From: Carposina sasakii
Taxonomy: Eukaryota > Arthropoda > Insecta > Lepidoptera > Carposinidae
Assembly (NCBI GenBank): GCA_014607495.2
Contig: CP053155.1
Coordinates: 3,038,001-3,102,000, forward strand
Direction of reading: 5' to 3'
DNA: 64,000 nt
Every line of letters begins with the position of its first letter. Within the stretch, counting starts at the first letter, position 1. Under the pieces are notes generated by a model. It ran no database searches, was not told where the DNA came from, and saw only the letters and a list, made by a program, of their open reading frames with translations. Positions 46,200 to 57,243 of the stretch are shown here, one piece after another. A program made the translations under genes and the position numbers.

Positions 46200-46630
46200 T
46201 AATTATTATAAAATTATTAATAAAGAAATGGAAAAAATTCCTCACCCGGGTGGGAATCGAACCCACGACCTCTGCATTCCGCGTGTCAGTGCTCTAACCA
46301 CTGAGCCACCGGGTCAATTACTCGGATGACGAATTTTACCATCTCTTTTCTAAATTACATATTGGCAACGTTATTTTTCATCCCGATAGCTATACACTAG
46401 CCAAATCTCGGCAAACAATGCTGAATACCTCAGCACAATGTTTAAAGATGAAACGATCAACCATATCCTAACGGATTATATTAATGGAGAAGTGTTTTTA
46501 TAAATTTATCTTACTCAAGATATTATATATTATGAAATTATTAATAAAGAAATGGAAAAAATTCCTCACCCGGGTGGGAATCGAACCCACGACCTCTGCA
46601 TTCCGCGTGTCAGTGCTCTAACCACTGAGA
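46200..46630 (-). mobile_element. Tandem pair of tRNA-derived SINE-like units
   Basis: Two copies of a tRNA-like segment (46235-46330 and about 46555-46630) lie head to tail about 320 bp apart on the minus strand. They are separated by a fixed body (GATTTGGCTAGTG through TTAATAATTT on the minus strand). The right unit breaks off in its D-arm. Each tRNA-like part has a perfect T-arm (GTGGG, TTCGATT, CCCAC) and D-arm (GCTC, GAGC) but a poorly paired anticodon stem. The inverted counterpart of this locus is at 52090-52411. Confidence 0.75.
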
Positions 46631-47094
46631 AATTAATCTGAATATAAATAAATAGAAGACAACATAATCAATGACATTCGTATTGGCGCAGTCGAAATTG
46701 ACCCCCATCTGAACCAACATATTGAGATGTAAATATCGATCCCTCTACTTATTAATATTTATCTTCGCAATGTACCATCTCGTTAATATTCATTATTAAT
46801 TTTAATACTAGCGGCTGCGTATTCGTCCGCGTCGGCTTTAAAGCCTATATGTTATCCTGCCTGCGGTATAAGCTATATACCTGGCAAGTTTCATCAAAAT
46901 ACGTTCAGTAGTTTTTGCGTGAAAGAGTAACCAACATACAACACTCACACATAAATAACTATCAGGATATTAGAAAATAGCATAAGACTTACTATGCAAT
47001 GCGCCTCTCTCTCATACACTAACTAGGTCCTAATATCCTAATCCTAGATTAATATATACAAATTCATATCATATAATTTATTATTTTATTTTAT
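46631..47094. other. Intronic stretch, nothing recognised
   Basis: AT-rich sequence; a short motif near 46885-46935 (GCAAGTTTCATCAAAATACG) is typical of repeat debris. Confidence 0.35.
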
Positions 47095-47312
47095 TTTATT
47101 GTATCAGGCGTCACTATTCGGAAGTTCAAATTTCCATTGAGGGGTCGCCCAACACCGGGCCCTACACCCTCCGCTGACCCTCGGATCCGCCGATTCATGG
47201 TCACGAACACAAGACACCACCGTCGCAACGAGAAGCCAGATCCAAGCATCTAGCATGCAACCATAAATACATAGCTGCTAATCCGAAAACCAATTAAAAT
47301 TTAAGACCATAT
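47095..47312 (-). repeat. Hammerhead-associated repeat, truncated before the ribozyme
   Basis: The inverse of 44490-44675. It runs from GTATCAGGCGTCACTATTCG to AACCAATTAAAATTT and stops right where the hammerhead-like core would begin. Confidence 0.75.
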
Positions 47313-47539
47313 CAAGGCAGCACGACAAAGTCATTACCTTTGTCCGATCCTATTGACTTTGACATTGACAGATTGCAGCAGTGTTTACAAAATCTATTTG
47401 ATTACTTACCAAATTAATGCCTGAAAATTTTGCTTTCATAATTTCTAGTTTTTCTAAAATATGTAGACAGACGTATGCTTTTATCTGCAACATGTAGAAC
47501 TCTTAACTCATTATTATTTTTTTATTTATAACAACTATA

Positions 47540-47612
47540 TTATGAGTCGGCGGATCCGAGGATCAGCAGAGGGTGTAGGGCCCGGTAGTGGGCGAGCCCT
47601 CAATGGATATAA
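47540..47612 (+). repeat. Hammerhead-associated repeat, short fragment
   Basis: Matches the GTCGGCGGATCCGAGG to GGGCGAGCCCTCAATGG part of the family. Confidence 0.6.
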
Positions 47613-48391
47613 TTTATTCATTGTGATAAATAAATAAATAATAAATAAATATTCACACACATCACAACACATTGACTTAGTCCCACATTAAGATCCCTAA
47701 GGTCTTGTGTCGTGGGTACTAAGCAAAGGTATATAAATACATAGATAAGTATATAAACATCCATGACTCGGAAACAAACATCGATATTCATCACATCAAT
47801 GTTTGCACCTACCGGGATTCGACTTTGAGTGTTTGTGAATTTGACGTTTAAAAGTGAGACATCTTGCTTTCACAAAATTCATCATACCGGTGCAGGTGAC
47901 GAATACTAGTTCAAGGTTTGGAAGAAACATCCAAAATTCCTTAGTCGAATCTTACGATGCACGGAAGGAGATGCAGTAAGAGAGTAATAGAATTTATATT
48001 CTAGTGAAAACTTACATAAGCACAGCAATGTAGAATTATACAACTTTATTAAATGAATGGACTTAGCTGTACCTACCTAGGCATCTCATTAGCATAAAAT
48101 TTTGTGCTATAAACCAATTTGATAACATATTTATATATTTTTTTTACCGTGATCAAGTTTTTAGTTATTTTCTAAAATAAAGTTGTTTTTCTGGGCGTCT
48201 GCTATCTATTAATGTTGGAACAATCATTTTATAAACGGGTTTCTGTTTTTTTTAAAGTATAATATACCTACTCTAATAATTTAATGATCTTGTAAGCGAG
48301 ATTTTGGCTTATAGCGGCGTCTCTCTTCCTTAGTAGAAACAATCCTATTTTAAGAATTTTTGCTATCCATTCTAAACAGCTTGCAAACTTA
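47613..48391. other. Intronic stretch
   Basis: Contains (ATAA)-rich sequence near 47620-47655 and a decayed S1 fragment near 47940-48020. No exon seen. Confidence 0.4.
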
Positions 48392-48511
48392 CTGCCGGCG
48401 ACAACTTATTTGCGTCTTTCTGGCTTTCTAGAGGTGTCGCCGACGCGTATTTGCGTCCTCACACTAGGGGTTATACTGTTATCGATATGCTTAGAAAGTC
48501 TGTCGGCAGCG
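48392..48511 (+). mobile_element. MITE family D
   Basis: The best preserved copy: starts CTGCCGGCGACAACTTATTT, contains GGTGTCGCCGACGCGTATTT, and ends GTCGGCAGC. Confidence 0.65.
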
Positions 48512-49626
48512 AATGTATATAAATAGTTATATTATAACGCCAAAGTCCAAAAACGTAACACTAGCGTCCTTTGGCTTTGCTAAAATAAATTGCCCGCGAA
48601 AGTGTGATGATAAATGACGTCATTTTGTTTGTTTACAACATGTTTTCGTATATAATGCCAATTTTCTGCTCCGCCTATTTATTGAAATTGCCAAGGTCTC
48701 ATACAAGGCCGGTCTATGAGTATCGTATCGGAACATTTTGTTTTCCCTGTATTAAAATTAGTTTAACATTAATTTGATTTCTGTTACGATTAGGACTAGC
48801 TGCTAAATGCTAATGATCCAAGTTAGCAAAACCTGGCCTTACGTAATCGTCGAATTTGCTGTTTTTTTCATATCTTTGCATATGGAGGTAAAGCTGAAGG
48901 TCTATCCCTTGAATTTACTTCTAAATCTTTTTTTTTCGCTTTTAGTTCTGAACTAATTTGAAATTTGGTATAACATGTAGGAAAAATAAGTAGTAGAGGT
49001 CCATACTCAGCATAATACCTTTAAGCAGAAAAGTTCAAAAGCGAATTTATGCCTCGCAAAGCAGGGAATACAAAGGGTGATCCTAAACCTTATCGCCGTA
49101 CCTTACTGGTGGCCTGTGTTTGCCCTAAATCTTACTTTGCTCAATACCTTAAAATTTTAAGCCTTACCAGCAATTATTATACGATCAAATTTTTCAAACG
49201 GCAAAGCGGAGGTTTGAGCTTATCCTCGCAAAATTCATATTTAGTTAGGCTCCCTCGACTTATGTATATGTGCCCACGGGATGTGCTGTTCCAACGACAA
49301 TTTCTCGGTTGTAATGTTGTGGTTTTCCATTCCTTGCATGTACGGAACTATATGTAGGATCGAATTTACAAATGCTTTTAGTTCTTAATTTTATAACACC
49401 ATGCATTGCGAGTACATGATGCCGTACCTTAAAATCTTAAATACCTAGATCAAATAAGCTGGTTAGGCTACTTATGTATAACGGGATAACATTCATGTAC
49501 CTATATGTAGGTATACACCACAATGCTACATCACCCATGACTCTGAAACAAAAATCTATTTTCATCATTATAATCGATGATTAACTTATGGCGCAGAAGA
49601 GCAGGCACTACTAACTACACCATACA
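48512..49626. other. Intronic stretch, nothing recognised
   Basis: The 102-residue frame at 49049-49357 shows no recognisable domain. No splice-flanked exon was seen. Confidence 0.4.
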
Positions 49627-49850
49627 TACATATAGACACGGCTGTATATCCGAAATGGGTAGTCTGAACTGCAGGATCGTAAGGGAGATCCCTCAGCCAC
49701 GTTTAACATAACGGGGATAGATTTAAATAATCAGTGACATGTTGCTAGCTTATCGCCTGAGAGAATGATCGAGTTCCTTAGTCGACTCTTACGACATGCA
49801 CAGAAGGAAATGCAACCAATGTATCACCAATCGCTCGTCATTGTGGCAAT
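49627..49850 (+). repeat. Interspersed repeat family S1
   Basis: A well preserved copy from TAGACACGGCTGTATATCCG to the AATGCAACCAATGTATCACC block. Confidence 0.7.
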
Positions 49851-50211
49851 CAGCTAGTAGTTATTAGTTAAATAATTATAAAATAATTATAATATTTAAT
49901 GTATCCAAAGCACCCAGTGAAGTCTGAATGTAAATGTAGATTATGAAAAAAAAAACCCTGTGATTTAGCTTCGCTCGCGCAAATTAAATGTAAAAATAGA
50001 AGCAATTTTCATTCAATCTGTATTAAATACGGCCTTCGGAAAATATTTTTTGGCTATGATATATTTTTTGCTGTTTGCGGAATATAATTTCGGCACGTTT
50101 CTTGTATTTGGAGGTGATTTATCTTTTTACTGCTCAACGCCATAATCTCATCCAGAGACGTCTAGCGTCTTACTTTGTTCCCGAAGTATTTTTCGCGTTA
50201 TTTTCTTTAGC
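49851..50211. other. Intronic stretch, nothing recognised
   Basis: AT-rich sequence without features. Confidence 0.4.
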
Positions 50212-50385
50212 CTGATGCGGGGCTTCACTGGAATATATCAGCTGCATCTCCTTCCGTGCATGTCACAAGTGTCGACTAAGGAACTCGTATATTCTTACAG
50301 GCGATTGGCTAGCAACTTCTCACTGATCATTTACATCTGACCCCCCTATGCGAAACGTTAGATCTCCTTTATGATAAATTCAAGC
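50212..50385 (-). repeat. Interspersed repeat family S1
   Basis: Reverse copy beginning CCTGATGCGGGGCTTCACTG. Confidence 0.65.
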
Positions 50386-50867
50386 GGCCTTTGGATCAAA
50401 TCACGCGAAGATTGTGTATTGAAAAATACTGAATTTCTTTAGTATCCAGTTCTCGAGTTTTCCGACAAGCATAACGTTTAGCGATTCATGTAGTCATGTT
50501 CACGTCAAGGTTGCATTTCCAACAATAACGTCATTTAAATAGATTCTGTGGTTTGCAATACTAGCGCATTCTAAATTTAGGTTCGTGGGAATGAATGTTT
50601 CAGGCACCATTATGCAGATATTATGAGGAGCTGTGACTGTAAATATATCTAGGTCATAATTTAAACCATAGGAAGTCCACTGCCAAACATGCTTCTTCCA
50701 GTGACCTATTCTGCGACTGCTTGGAAGCGGCCTGCATTCAGTAGATAACCGCGATGATCGAACCCAAGTTGGTAGGCCACCTCGTCTTCATTCTTTCATG
50801 AAAGGTCACACTTCGACCGGTTTGCACATTATTAACGACCCCCGATGTTTCTATTTCCTATGCTTAC

Positions 50868-50995
50868 ATACATATTACCCTTACTGCAATACAGTCAACT
50901 GCTAAACTGTAGGCACCACCCTGGACACGCTACAAGGCTACTGACTGCCTTGGGGATGGGTTTGGCTAGGCGGGTTGGTGACCGCAGTGAAATTT
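50868..50995 (-). mobile_element. Truncated, diverged RTE-type LINE 3' end
   Basis: Plus strand shows ACTGCAATACAGTCAACTGC and GGCTAGGCGGGTTGGTGACC, a decayed version of the family. Confidence 0.6.
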
Positions 50996-51195
50996 GTGCT
51001 ACAACAAAAGTTACTACGCGACCTCCACTCTGTTTCTGCTCCATGAGCAAGATGAGAGATATCTAGACTTCTCTCAGGGCACTCGTCCAAGTGATGATTT
51101 TTTCCCGGAAACTGTGAGAGTTAGGTAATAGAAAAGTCAAGGTTAAGGTCTCGAATCATATTTTCTACTTCATTGCGTTGATAAGAGTATCACAT

Positions 51196-51395
51196 ATGTT
51201 TTTTTTTTCTAGTTATTCGTCGACTCGCTCTTGTCTAAAAGTAAGCGAGTTGGCACTTCCAAATTTTATTTGTCGTCAACTTGTTCATTACATAGTTTTT
51301 GTGGTTATTGCTCGACTCGCTTGTCTAAAACTCGTTCGAATAAGCGAGTTGGTACTTCCCGATTTTTTGTGTCGTCTACTCTCGCGCACATGTAA
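51196..51395 (+). repeat. Diverged tandem repeat, two units of about 110 bp
   Basis: Each unit has TCGACTCGCT, then an inverted AAGCGAGTTGG, then ACTTCC and a T-rich GTCGTC end, so each can fold on itself. Confidence 0.6.
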
Positions 51396-52089
51396 AGATA
51401 GTCGAATATACTCGTAAATATTGAAACCAACAACTATAACTACCTAGCTATTACCGGCGGTTTCGCCCCATTCTTAATAACTAAGTTGGCCGCGGCGTCG
51501 GAGGTTGCATAGTACAATATTATAGGGGGTGCACTTGGTCGGACGGCCTCATAACGAGCTTTAAACCTGTCATGTTCATATGGTCATTAGAGGCTTAAAA
51601 GTAATAACGTTTCTCTTTATCCAAGATAAAATTTTGCTTTCGTAACTACCTATATTATAGGTAAGTACATAACATTTTCGCATGAAAAAGTTATTCACTC
51701 CAGCTATATCCTATATAGTTTCAATAAAAATATTTAGAACGCCATTTTAAGTTCGAGAAATTTCATTCTCCCAACCAATCCAAGGCGGAAAATTGCTATG
51801 CGACCGGAAATTGGATAGCGTAAGAAACGACGACAAATTTCGACGTCATTCGACTGATATTTGACGATTTTGTCGACAGTTTCATAAGAAAACACGAGGT
51901 ATTATAGAGTATTTTGCGTACATATTTTGCATCTATGAGGAAATTTGAATAAAATAAAAAAAATATATACAGTCTCTACCATACATACACTTGAGTCGAT
52001 CCAGCGAGTAAAAATAATTAATCTAAGAGCGTTCCAACAGTTTTGGTGTGACAATATTTATTACATACGAGTAGGTACTTTGTAATATG
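51396..52089. other. Intronic stretch, nothing recognised
   Basis: AT-rich sequence with no exon or shared repeat. Confidence 0.4.
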
Positions 52090-53280
52090 TAATTTAGAAA
52101 AGAGATGGTAAAATTCGTCATCCGAGTAATTGACCCGGTGGCTTAGTGGTTATAGCGGCTGTTTTTCTTTATTAATAATTTTATAATATATAATATCTTG
52201 ACTAAGATAAATTTATAAAAACACTTCTCTATTAATATAATCCGTTAGGATATGGTTGATCGTTTCATCTGACATTGTGCTGAGGGATTCAGCTTTGTTT
52301 GCCGAGATTTGGCTAGTGTATAGCTATCGGGATGAAGAATAACGTTGCCAATATGTAATTTAGAAAAGAGATGCTAAAATTCGTCATCCGAGTAATTGAC
52401 CCGGTGGCTTAGGGTCAGTTCACACCGAGACGCGACGCGGCGCGACGCTGCGCGCACATTTTTCATAGAGCGACTCAGAATACACTTTATTCACTACACG
52501 AAAAGATACACATTACATTGTGAGAATTCAGATTACGTTGCACCACGCAGCACTGCGCCTCGAGGTGCCTCGCGGCGTAGCGCGACGTATCGTGACGCAG
52601 CGGTGCATCGCCGGTACGCGCGGCGTGCAAGAGCGGTGCTGCGTCTCGCGGTGCCGCGCGACGCAGCGCGACGCCGCGAGGCGCAGCCTGAGGCCGCTGT
52701 GGCGACTTCTCTACTATTTCCGTCTAGACTTGATGCAGTTCGGTCGAGTGCTCGATTGAAAATATAATGATAGATTGGGATCTTGTTATAATCGGACTTC
52801 TTGCAGAAGAGGAAGTAGACTGCGGGAGGGCGTGGGCGGGGCCGCGCGGCGCCCGCGGCTAGTAGATACGTTCCGCTGCGCCTCGCGGCATCTCGCTGCG
52901 CAGCGAGGCGTCGTCCTGCTACGATTTTAAAGATGCGAAATAGGGTAGAAATACCAAAAGAAGTCGCGACGAAGAACAGTTGCGTGTGCCCTATGCGTCT
53001 CGCGACGACGCGCGGCGCAGCGCGAAATCATTGGCCTCTTTGAGTATCGTCGCGTCGCGTCGCGTCTCGGTCCCAATAAAAAATAATGTGAACTGACCCT
53101 TATAAAAAAAATGTGGTTATAGCGGCTGAATTCTAAAATGCACGGTTCCATACAATAGAAAAGAGTAAAAAAATTAAAACCTCAAGTAACCCGATTTTTG
53201 CTATCAGATTTTACTCAGTGTTTTTAATTCAGCGGTCTTAATTTTAAGTGGGTTAGATTCCCACTCGGATGAAGAATTTT
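52090..53280 (+). mobile_element. Tandem tRNA-derived SINE-like units, split by a Harbinger-like element
   Basis: tRNA-like heads at about 52130-52165 and 52395-52411 lie in tandem with the same body as at 46.2 kb. The second head resumes after the insertion at about 53110 (TGGTTATAGCGGCTG), and its T-arm and tail follow at 53250-53310 (TAGATTCCCACTCGG). The units are older and more decayed than those at 46.2 kb. Confidence 0.65.
52412..53099. mobile_element. Harbinger-like non-autonomous element, extremely CpG-rich
   Basis: The 688-bp element has inverted ends GGGTCAGTTCACA and TGTGAACTGACCC and a 3-bp TTA duplication (52409-52411, 53100-53102), as expected for PIF/Harbinger. The interior is a dense mosaic of GCGACGC-type words on both strands, in strong contrast to its AT-rich surroundings. 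The overlapping frames (52396-52767) are compositional and encode nothing I recognise. Confidence 0.8.
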
Positions 53281-56064
53281 TTCCATTTTCTTTATTAATA
53301 ATTTTATAATACATAGGTACTATGTAAGACGCATGTATAAATTATCAATATTCGCTTAGCCCTGTGCGAGAAAAGATGGTTTTATTACGAATTCATGTGT
53401 TTCTTCTGTAAATTTCACTGTATAGGTGTACTGTGAAAAATGAAAAATATCAAAGAAACCAGTGATCTCTTGTTGCCATTTGAAATAAGCCACTTAATTC
53501 GCACGTGCCTAGATATAAATAGACCTAGCCATTAAGCAAATAAAATGAAGAGCTGTGAATCCGTGTGACCACTGAGCCTAGCCGCCGCGCGCCGCGCCGC
53601 CGCCCGCCGCCCCGGCCGCCAATGTAGCCTACATAGAATAGAATAGTTTTTTATTTGAAAATTACACATACACGGACAGAAGTAACATAGAAAAAGATAA
53701 TAGAAATAGGGTAGAAATACAGATCAAAAGAAGTAAGTAGACAGGTAGAAGCAACATGAAACGAAGAACAGTAAGTAGAACTGTGTGCCCTATTTGGAGC
53801 CCGTCAGTCACGTCCCGTGTACGTGCAACCGTAAAACGGGTCCCTTTTCAGCTGGATGCTGCTAAGATAAGATAGGCGTGCCTACCTTGCAAGCAGCGCT
53901 GGTTTTCAAAAGGGACCAATTAGGAGCTGACGTTATGGAAGGTATGTACCTATAGAATATACATACATACATGAGTTACAGATTATAATATATAAATATA
54001 TGTAAATATCAATAAGTTAAAATAAATATGTAAGTAATAACATGCAAAATATATAAATAAGACAATGCAATAAAATATGTACTTAAAAACTTGTGAAATT
54101 CAAAATTTATTTGTAAATGGCTTGCATGTGTCCGTAAAGTGATGTTTTCTGTGATAAATTCAGGAATCATTACTAAAGACAATGGCTGTATGGGCATAGT
54201 TCCCCTTGCCTTTCCTTCAGGATAAACTTAACAAATAAAGGAAAAAATAAACAAAATGAAATCGAGAAAAAAAAGGCGTGCATACATACGACTAAAATTG
54301 ATTTGAATAATAAAAATAAAAGTATACATATATGCTATTTTTACCAACCACTTTCTCAACTATTGTCCGTTAGCCTTGACGATGTCGCTGTATTCTATAA
54401 ATAAACGTTTAGAACGTCTCCTTGTTGTTTTTGCTCCGTGAACATACTAAAGCTAGCTAGTGCCACATGGTATCTATCACAGACTAAATAACTAACTAAA
54501 CTCTGTCCACTCGGTCACGCGGTAAAGTCACTATTTTCTGAAACAAAGGTTGTTATATCGCCTCCTCTTTGTTTTTGATCCATTGGCTTATCAGATGTTA
54601 AGCTTTCACAGAGCAAATAAAATAAGCAGCTTGTCAAGTCGGTCACTTTTTTATTTTACAGTTACAAGTTATCTAATATAACGGGCCTTCTTTCTTATCC
54701 CTTCATTTCTCATTCTGTATCTCAGATTTTTAGTTCACCATATCATGCTTAGAGCTCTTATTTCCACTTCTATCACTGACTTCGGTGTTAAATTTGACAT
54801 TCTATTTTAATGGTTACTCTGTGGCAGGTATTAATATTAATTAATAACTAGGTACCTACTTCCAGCTGTATTGGTTTTGGCTAATATTAAACTCGAGAGA
54901 ATATTAAATTACACGTTTCCCTTGACAAATACACTTTTTTAGAATGCGACGTGACTTGTAATTATTAGGTTTATATTTTGTAGAGTTTTTTTTTTAAATA
55001 TCTGCCTAAGGATATTCCATCAAAATGTTACTTGTTAAGATCTTACTTTATTTATATTAGCCTAAGGAATCGAAAGGCGATCAGCAGCCTGCAGCATCTA
55101 TGCAGCTACGCTTCCGTGGGCGATGGACCTTAGGCAACAATACATTTAATACCCCCTGTATTGTAGCCGCGTGTTGCCGGCAGAGTAGAATTTGTATCAC
55201 CCATACCTGCGCATGGGTATCGTAGGAGGTGGGCAGCAGCGCCTCCCGTTCTGACAGCATAGTCCGAAAATTACTCGTGATCACCAACCCGCCTCAAAAC
55301 CTCACCAAAACCAACAACTCAACCAAAACCCCTCATGGCAGTAGCCTTGTAGCGGGCTCTGGGGGAGGCCTACGTCCAGCAGTGAACTGCAACAGGCTGA
55401 TGACGACGACCCCCTGTATTATGTTGCACGCATACTCGTACAAGACAGGTTCCATATATTAATGGACTAGGATAGCATGACTGACTTTGATCACACGTAA
55501 GACAGTATCCGCGTTCTCGTTTCTAGTATAGCAAGTTACGCGATAAATTATAATGCGTGATGATTTCATACAGTATACGTATTAATGTGCCTCGTGCGTG
55601 GACAAGTCTAATCGCACTAAAAACATTCTGTAAAAAACTAGCCAAGTCTCGATGGAGCTGCTTGTTTATCTCGAAAAAGTAATGAAAGAACTGCGTTCTG
55701 GTCTTATCCAGAGGTTCTCAAATAGGGGCCTGAAAATGCGGCGAAATGGTTTCAGTAAAGGATGGTACGGCAGTGTTTGCTTCGCGCTCGACTTGGCGGG
55801 GGCACTGCCGTGCCCCCCGATACGCTGTGTACAATTAATGTATCTTGAAGTGGCTAGTGTCTGATGGTATTTCGGTCAGGGCGGAAGATCTCAACATAGA
55901 TTAGCAATCTAGGTACACAGTATAGTAATAGTAAACACAGATGCACTCTCTATTCCTTCGACACGAGCGGAGAGAGATCAGACATAGAACCAATAAGAAA
56001 ATAAATCCTAATTTGAAGCGCTCTTAATACTCTGAAATCTACATGGACAACATACATACATATA
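53281..56064. other. Intronic stretch with small repeat debris
   Basis: A GC-only patch lies at 53580-53622 (CCGCCGCGCGCCGCGCCGCC). Sequence at 53700-53790 resembles 52930-52990. No exon is visible. The 55.2-55.4 kb LINE end is listed separately. Confidence 0.4.
55225..55412 (+). mobile_element. Truncated RTE-type LINE 3' end
   Basis: Ends CCTACGTCCAGCAGTGAACT then GCAACAGGCTGATGACGACG; plus orientation. Confidence 0.7.
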
Positions 56065-56285
56065 GACACGGCTGTGTTCCCGAACTGGGGTAGCCAGAAG
56101 TGCAGGGTAGTAAAGGAGATCCTAGCTAGAGCCACGTTTATCATTGTGGGAACAGGATGTTAATGATCAGTTACACGTTGCTAGCTTATCACTTGTAAGA
56201 ATGCCAGAGTTCATTAGTCGACTCTTACGACATACATGGAAGGAAATTTGATGGCAGCCGATGTACTCTATCTAGTAAAGTCTAC
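56065..56285 (+). repeat. Interspersed repeat family S1
   Basis: From ACACGGCTGTGTTCCCGAAC through CTCTTACGACATACATGG; the right end is decayed. Confidence 0.65.
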
Positions 56286-56633
56286 AGGTACTCTGGTAGG
56301 CACTTATTATTGTTATAAATTGAATCCCTATAGGTACTACTTCAAGGAAAGGACACCTCCCCGGCGACATTTAAACTACATTGCAATGCTGTGTGATGTG
56401 CATTTAAATCAGTTGTCTCACAATCCAAATGCGCCTATCTTGGCCTCTATATCCATTGACTGCGGTTGGTGCCTCTTATGAATCGTAATTACCTGTTTTA
56501 CACTTACTGCTGTGATTGTATGCTATGCTAGTACTTTTGATTAACACTGATTTATAGTGTGCCCAAGTGTAATTAGTTTTTCTTTCATTCCCTTCTTCAT
56601 TTCGAATTAGCTCCGGATTATTGTAAGAGTTAC
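56286..56633. other. Intronic stretch before the gypsy insertion
   Basis: No feature recognised, except the 5-bp GTTAC at 56629-56633, which is the left target duplication of the gypsy element. Confidence 0.5.
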
Positions 56634-57160
56634 TGTAGGTGACCTGATACATATTTATATATCTATATGTGTATTTATATTTATTAATACTAAACAGATA
56701 CACTATATTTCATATATATGTACACCTACAAGAAGACAAGCATTACACACATCATAGTCATACATTCGCAATACTATATTTAACGCACAAGCAACGCCGC
56801 GCGATATCCGTAGTTCAGCAAAACTGCTGACGGCGCCGAACGTGATCGCGCCACACCACGCTGCCCATGCGCTGGTACCTCCAGTCGTCCGAGGACTGTG
56901 ACGCAGAGTCCACGCCACCCTGTACCGCGACGACCCACATACGCGAGTGCCGCTACGCCACTGGTGGCCTATTTATATATATATATATGTGTTGTGTATG
57001 TACTTTCGTGTCTGTGAACTTTCTTCTGTCTTTGTGTACTTTCACTCTTCTCCTTCTGACTTTCTGTGTTGTGGTAATACATTCATTTACTGCTGAAACT
57101 GAAGTTTCCTTCACGCCGCCACAACCTACCTAGTGACCTCAATCAAACATAATCACCAAA
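56634..57160 (+). repeat. 5' LTR of the gypsy element
   Basis: Starts TGTAGGTGACCTGATACAT and ends ATAATCACCAAA. It holds a GC-rich middle and an (AT)7 run near 56975. The promoter and polyadenylation signals of the element are expected here. Confidence 0.95.
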
Positions 57161-57161
57161 C

Positions 57162-57172
57162 TGGTGACCCCG
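57162..57172 (+). promoter_or_regulatory. Primer-binding site, tRNA-Trp type
   Basis: TGGTGACCCCG, one base after the LTR, is complementary to the 3' end of tRNA-Trp including CCA. Confidence 0.8.
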
Positions 57173-57243
57173 CAAAGGACACGGACATTACTACACAGTG
57201 AAAGTGCTTCAACATCACCACGCGCACGAATTCGCTCATCAAA

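Noticed and set aside
46235..46330. Possible tRNA gene on the minus strand
   Set aside because: D-arm and T-arm are perfect, but the anticodon stem pairs poorly and the acceptor stem has a mismatch. The same segment recurs in tandem with a fixed body, so it is part of a SINE-like repeat.
49049..49357. 102-residue frame in the long intron
   Set aside because: No similarity to any family I know, no splice-site context, and composition like the surrounding intron.
52396..52767. Arg/Ala-rich 123-residue frame
   Set aside because: It is a product of the CpG-rich word composition of a non-autonomous element. Several overlapping frames are open for the same reason.
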